The translations under genes and the position numbers were made by a program. A stretch of DNA of 7,885 nucleotides from Candidatus Aminicenantota bacterium. Lineage in GTDB: Bacteria; Acidobacteriota; Aminicenantia; Aminicenantales; Aminicenantaceae. Of this stretch, positions 5,760 to 7,885 are shown piece by piece (the first letter of the stretch is position 1; the number at the start of each line of letters is the position of its first letter). Under the pieces are notes generated by a model. The model did not search any database and was not told the origin of the DNA. It was given only the letters and a program-made list of their open reading frames with translations. Location of the stretch: the NCBI GenBank assembly GCA_030607635.1, contig JAUWJP010000070.1, positions 1-7,885 of the forward strand, read 5' to 3'.

Positions 5760-7885
5760 ATGAAGGAAGAGTATAATTTCCAGAAGATTGAGAAAAAATG
5801 GCAAAAGATTTGGGAAGAAAAAGAAGTTTTTCTGTCTTGTGAGGATCCCCAAAAATCAAAATATTACTGCCTCGAAATGTACCCATACCCTTCTGGGGCC
5901 ATCCACATGGGCCAGGTCCGAAATTACACGATCGGGGATGTGATTTCCCGCTATAAGATGATGAAGGGCTTCAATGTGATCCATCCAATCGGATGGGATG
6001 CGCTCGGGCTGCCAGCGGAGAATGCCGCAATTACTCAGGGAGTGCATCCTCAAGAATGGACTCTTCGCAACATAGCCCATATGAGAAGTCAGCTGAAAAG
6101 AATAGGCTTCAGCTATGACTGGTCGAGAGAAGTAAACACCTGTTTACCCGAGTATTATAAATGGAACCAGTGGATTTTCCTGAAGATGCTCGAAAGGGAT
6201 TTGGCTTACCGCAAGAAAAGCAAGGTTAACTGGTGCCCCCAATGCCAAACCGTGCTAGCGAACGAACAGGTAATCGGGGAGCGGTGCTGGCGGTGCGAGT
6301 CTCTTATCAAGCTGAAAGAAATGGAGCAATGGTTCTTGAAGATTACAGATTATGCAGAAGAGCTTATTGCAGGTCATGATCTTTTGGAAAAATGGCCTGA
6401 ACATGTCCTTCTTATGCAAAAAAATTGGATCGGAAAGAGTACGGGAGCTTATATCACTTTTCCTGTTCCTGATACTCCCCTATCAATAGATGTATTTACC
6501 ACGAGGATTGATACAATCTATGGGGCTACATTTTTGGCGCTTTCTCCTGAACATCCGTTAAGTAAGGAGTTGATCGCTGATTCAAAACAGAGAGGAAAAT
6601 TACAGAAGTGGATAGATAAGAATATAGAGAATCTCCGTTTCAGGAAGGGACCAGGAGAGGTAGAAAAGGAGGGAATAGATACAGGCAAGAAAGCCATTAA
6701 TCCTTTCAGCGGTGAAGCGATTCCGGTTTGGATCTCCAATTATGTTTTGATGGAATACGGAACCGGGGCGATCATGGCTGTACCTGCCCATGATCAGAGA
6801 GATTTCGAGTTTGCTAAAAAATATTCCTTGCCAATAAAGGTTGTAATTGTTCCTGAAGGGGAATCTCCTCCGGGAGAGCCGGAAGAGTCTTTTGAAAAGT
6901 ATGGCGTGGTTGTTAATTCCGGACCTTTCTCTGAGAAACCTTCTCTTGAAGCTATAGAGGAGATGGGCCAGCATGCGCAGGAAAAGAGATTCGGAAGAAA
7001 AAGCATCCTCTATCGGATTCGGGACTGGGGCATTTCCAGGCAGCGCTATTGGGGTACCCCTATCCCAGTTATCCACTGCGAGAACTGTGGAATAGTCGGA
7101 GTTCCGTATGAAGATTTGCCAGTTGTACTCCCTCTCGATGTTGAATTAAAAGGAGAAGAAGGTTCTCCTCTTGAAAAAGTGAAAAGCTTTGTCAAGACGA
7201 CATGTCCCAAATGCAAAGGAGATGCACGGAGGGAAACAGACACCATGGACACTTTTTTTGATTCATCATGGTATTTCTTTCGTTATACATCCCCTAGCGA
7301 AGAAAAGCTTCCTTTTAGCCCTCAAGCTGCCGATTACTGGCTTCCCGTTGATCTTTATATAGGAGGGGTGGAACATGCAATTCTTCATTTGATTTATGCT
7401 CGTTTTTTCTGCAAATATTTCAGAGATTTTGGATTAACGGTAATAGATGAGCCTTTTCCTCGCTTGCTTGCCCAGGGCATGGTTGTCAAGGACGGAGCCA
7501 AGATGTCCAAATCAAAGGGAAATGTTGTCGACCCTGACGATATTGTAGAAAAATACGGGGCAGATTCGCTGAGGCTTTTCATTCTTTTCGCTTCTCCTCC
7601 GGAAAAAGAGTTCATCTGGAACGATGAAGGGATAGATGGGAGCTACAGATTCCTGAATCGTCTCTGGGCGACAATACAGGAAAATCTGGATCTGTTTAAA
7701 CAGAAGTGCAGTCCTCGAGAAGAAACAGGAATAGAGGAAAAAGACAGTAAACTGAGAATAAAAATGCACCAGACTATAAGAAAAGTCAGTGATGATATTG
7801 ACAAAAGATACCATTTGAATACAGCTATAAGTTCTATAATGGAGTTTTACAACCTGATCAAGAAAGAAAAGGAGACGTTGAGTCA
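5760..7885 (+). CDS. leuS: Leucyl-tRNA synthetase, 3' end cut by the window
   Basis: LeuRS charges tRNA-Leu with leucine and hydrolyses mischarged products. About 708 residues are visible of an expected 810-860, so most of the anticodon-binding and C-terminal domains lies outside. Landmarks are the class I HIGH motif as HMGQ (49-52) in MYPYPSGAIHMGQ, a first zinc module with cysteines 159/162 and 176/179, and the CP1 editing domain with TTRIDT (247-252; Thr252 matches the discriminating threonine of E. coli). Asp345 in AHDQRD matches the editing aspartate. WGISRQRYWGTPIP, a second cysteine cluster (440/443, 482/485) and KMSKS (581-585) follow. I chose the ATG at 5760 because MKEEYN aligns with family starts and AAGAAG lies nine bases upstream. 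An ATG at 5751 (three residues longer) directly abuts that motif. It is divergent from the importer operon, with its own promoter. No T-box leader is present. Confidence 0.98.
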   Translation, partial: MKEEYNFQKIEKKWQKIWEEKEVFLSCEDPQKSKYYCLEMYPYPSGAIHMGQVRNYTIGDVISRYKMMKGFNVIHPIGWDALGLPAENAAITQGVHPQEWTLRNIAHMRSQLKRIGFSYDWSREVNTCLPEYYKWNQWIFLKMLERDLAYRKKSKVNWCPQCQTVLANEQVIGERCWRCESLIKLKEMEQWFLKITDYAEELIAGHDLLEKWPEHVLLMQKNWIGKSTGAYITFPVPDTPLSIDVFTTRIDTIYGATFLALSPEHPLSKELIADSKQRGKLQKWIDKNIENLRFRKGPGEVEKEGIDTGKKAINPFSGEAIPVWISNYVLMEYGTGAIMAVPAHDQRDFEFAKKYSLPIKVVIVPEGESPPGEPEESFEKYGVVVNSGPFSEKPSLEAIEEMGQHAQEKRFGRKSILYRIRDWGISRQRYWGTPIPVIHCENCGIVGVPYEDLPVVLPLDVELKGEEGSPLEKVKSFVKTTCPKCKGDARRETDTMDTFFDSSWYFFRYTSPSEEKLPFSPQAADYWLPVDLYIGGVEHAILHLIYARFFCKYFRDFGLTVIDEPFPRLLAQGMVVKDGAKMSKSKGNVVDPDDIVEKYGADSLRLFILFASPPEKEFIWNDEGIDGSYRFLNRLWATIQENLDLFKQKCSPREETGIEEKDSKLRIKMHQTIRKVSDDIDKRYHLNTAISSIMEFYNLIKKEKETLS

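Noticed and set aside
6498..6515. TTRIDT in the LeuRS editing domain where E. coli has TTRPDT.
   Set aside because: The key threonines and aspartate are kept, and Ile at this position is, as far as I recall, common in bacterial LeuRS, so it does not suggest an editing defect.
5661..7814. Several minus-strand open frames of 63-158 codons opposite leuS and its leader.
   Set aside because: They are antisense shadows of a clearly conserved gene, with no family features, no ribosome binding sites and low-complexity or proline/serine-rich content.

Overview
The window is an ordinary bacterial chromosomal segment with eight protein genes. Seven lie on the minus strand and one, leuS, on the plus strand, with divergent control sequences between the two groups. 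It cuts enolase at the left edge, losing about 25-30 C-terminal residues, and leucyl-tRNA synthetase at the right edge, losing roughly the last 100-150 residues. I saw no rRNA, tRNA, CRISPR array, prophage or intact insertion sequence. Base composition looks moderate and AT-leaning in the intergenic regions. The proteins look bacterial. The substrate-binding protein has a Sec-type signal without a lipobox cysteine, which fits a diderm (Gram-negative-type) cell. The mixture is compatible with a poorly cultured phylum such as Aminicenantes or an Acidobacteria relative, but that placement is a guess.

Layout, reading the minus strand from right to left. From about 5493 to 2808 there is a tightly coupled three-gene operon for a type II (BtuCD/FecCD-type) ABC importer: ATPase, periplasmic binding protein, permease. 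Its successive genes share 4-base stop/start overlaps that use GTG and TTG starts. A 192-residue protein resembling the mitochondrial K+/H+ exchange-related family follows 52 bases later (2755-2177). A 198-base gap comes next, holding a direct repeat made of two 18-base copies. Then a YtxG-like (DUF948) gene overlaps a YtxH-like gene by 14 bases, and enolase begins 82 bases further on.

The plus strand has one gene, leuS, from about 5760 to the right edge. The 266-base divergent region between it and the importer operon contains a good leuS promoter, a candidate importer promoter, a perfect short palindrome that could be an operator, and a leader hairpin that reads as a terminator in the antisense direction.

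Functionally the importer genes form one uptake machine for a corrinoid, siderophore, heme or similar chelate. YtxG/YtxH form a small membrane-anchored, coiled-coil pair known from Gram-positive stress operons. Enolase and LeuRS are housekeeping. I found no clear new defence, mobile or biosynthetic system. The most unusual items are the KHE-related gene behind the importer, the orphan direct repeat, and the contrast between first-in-operon genes without good ribosome binding sites and internal genes with them.
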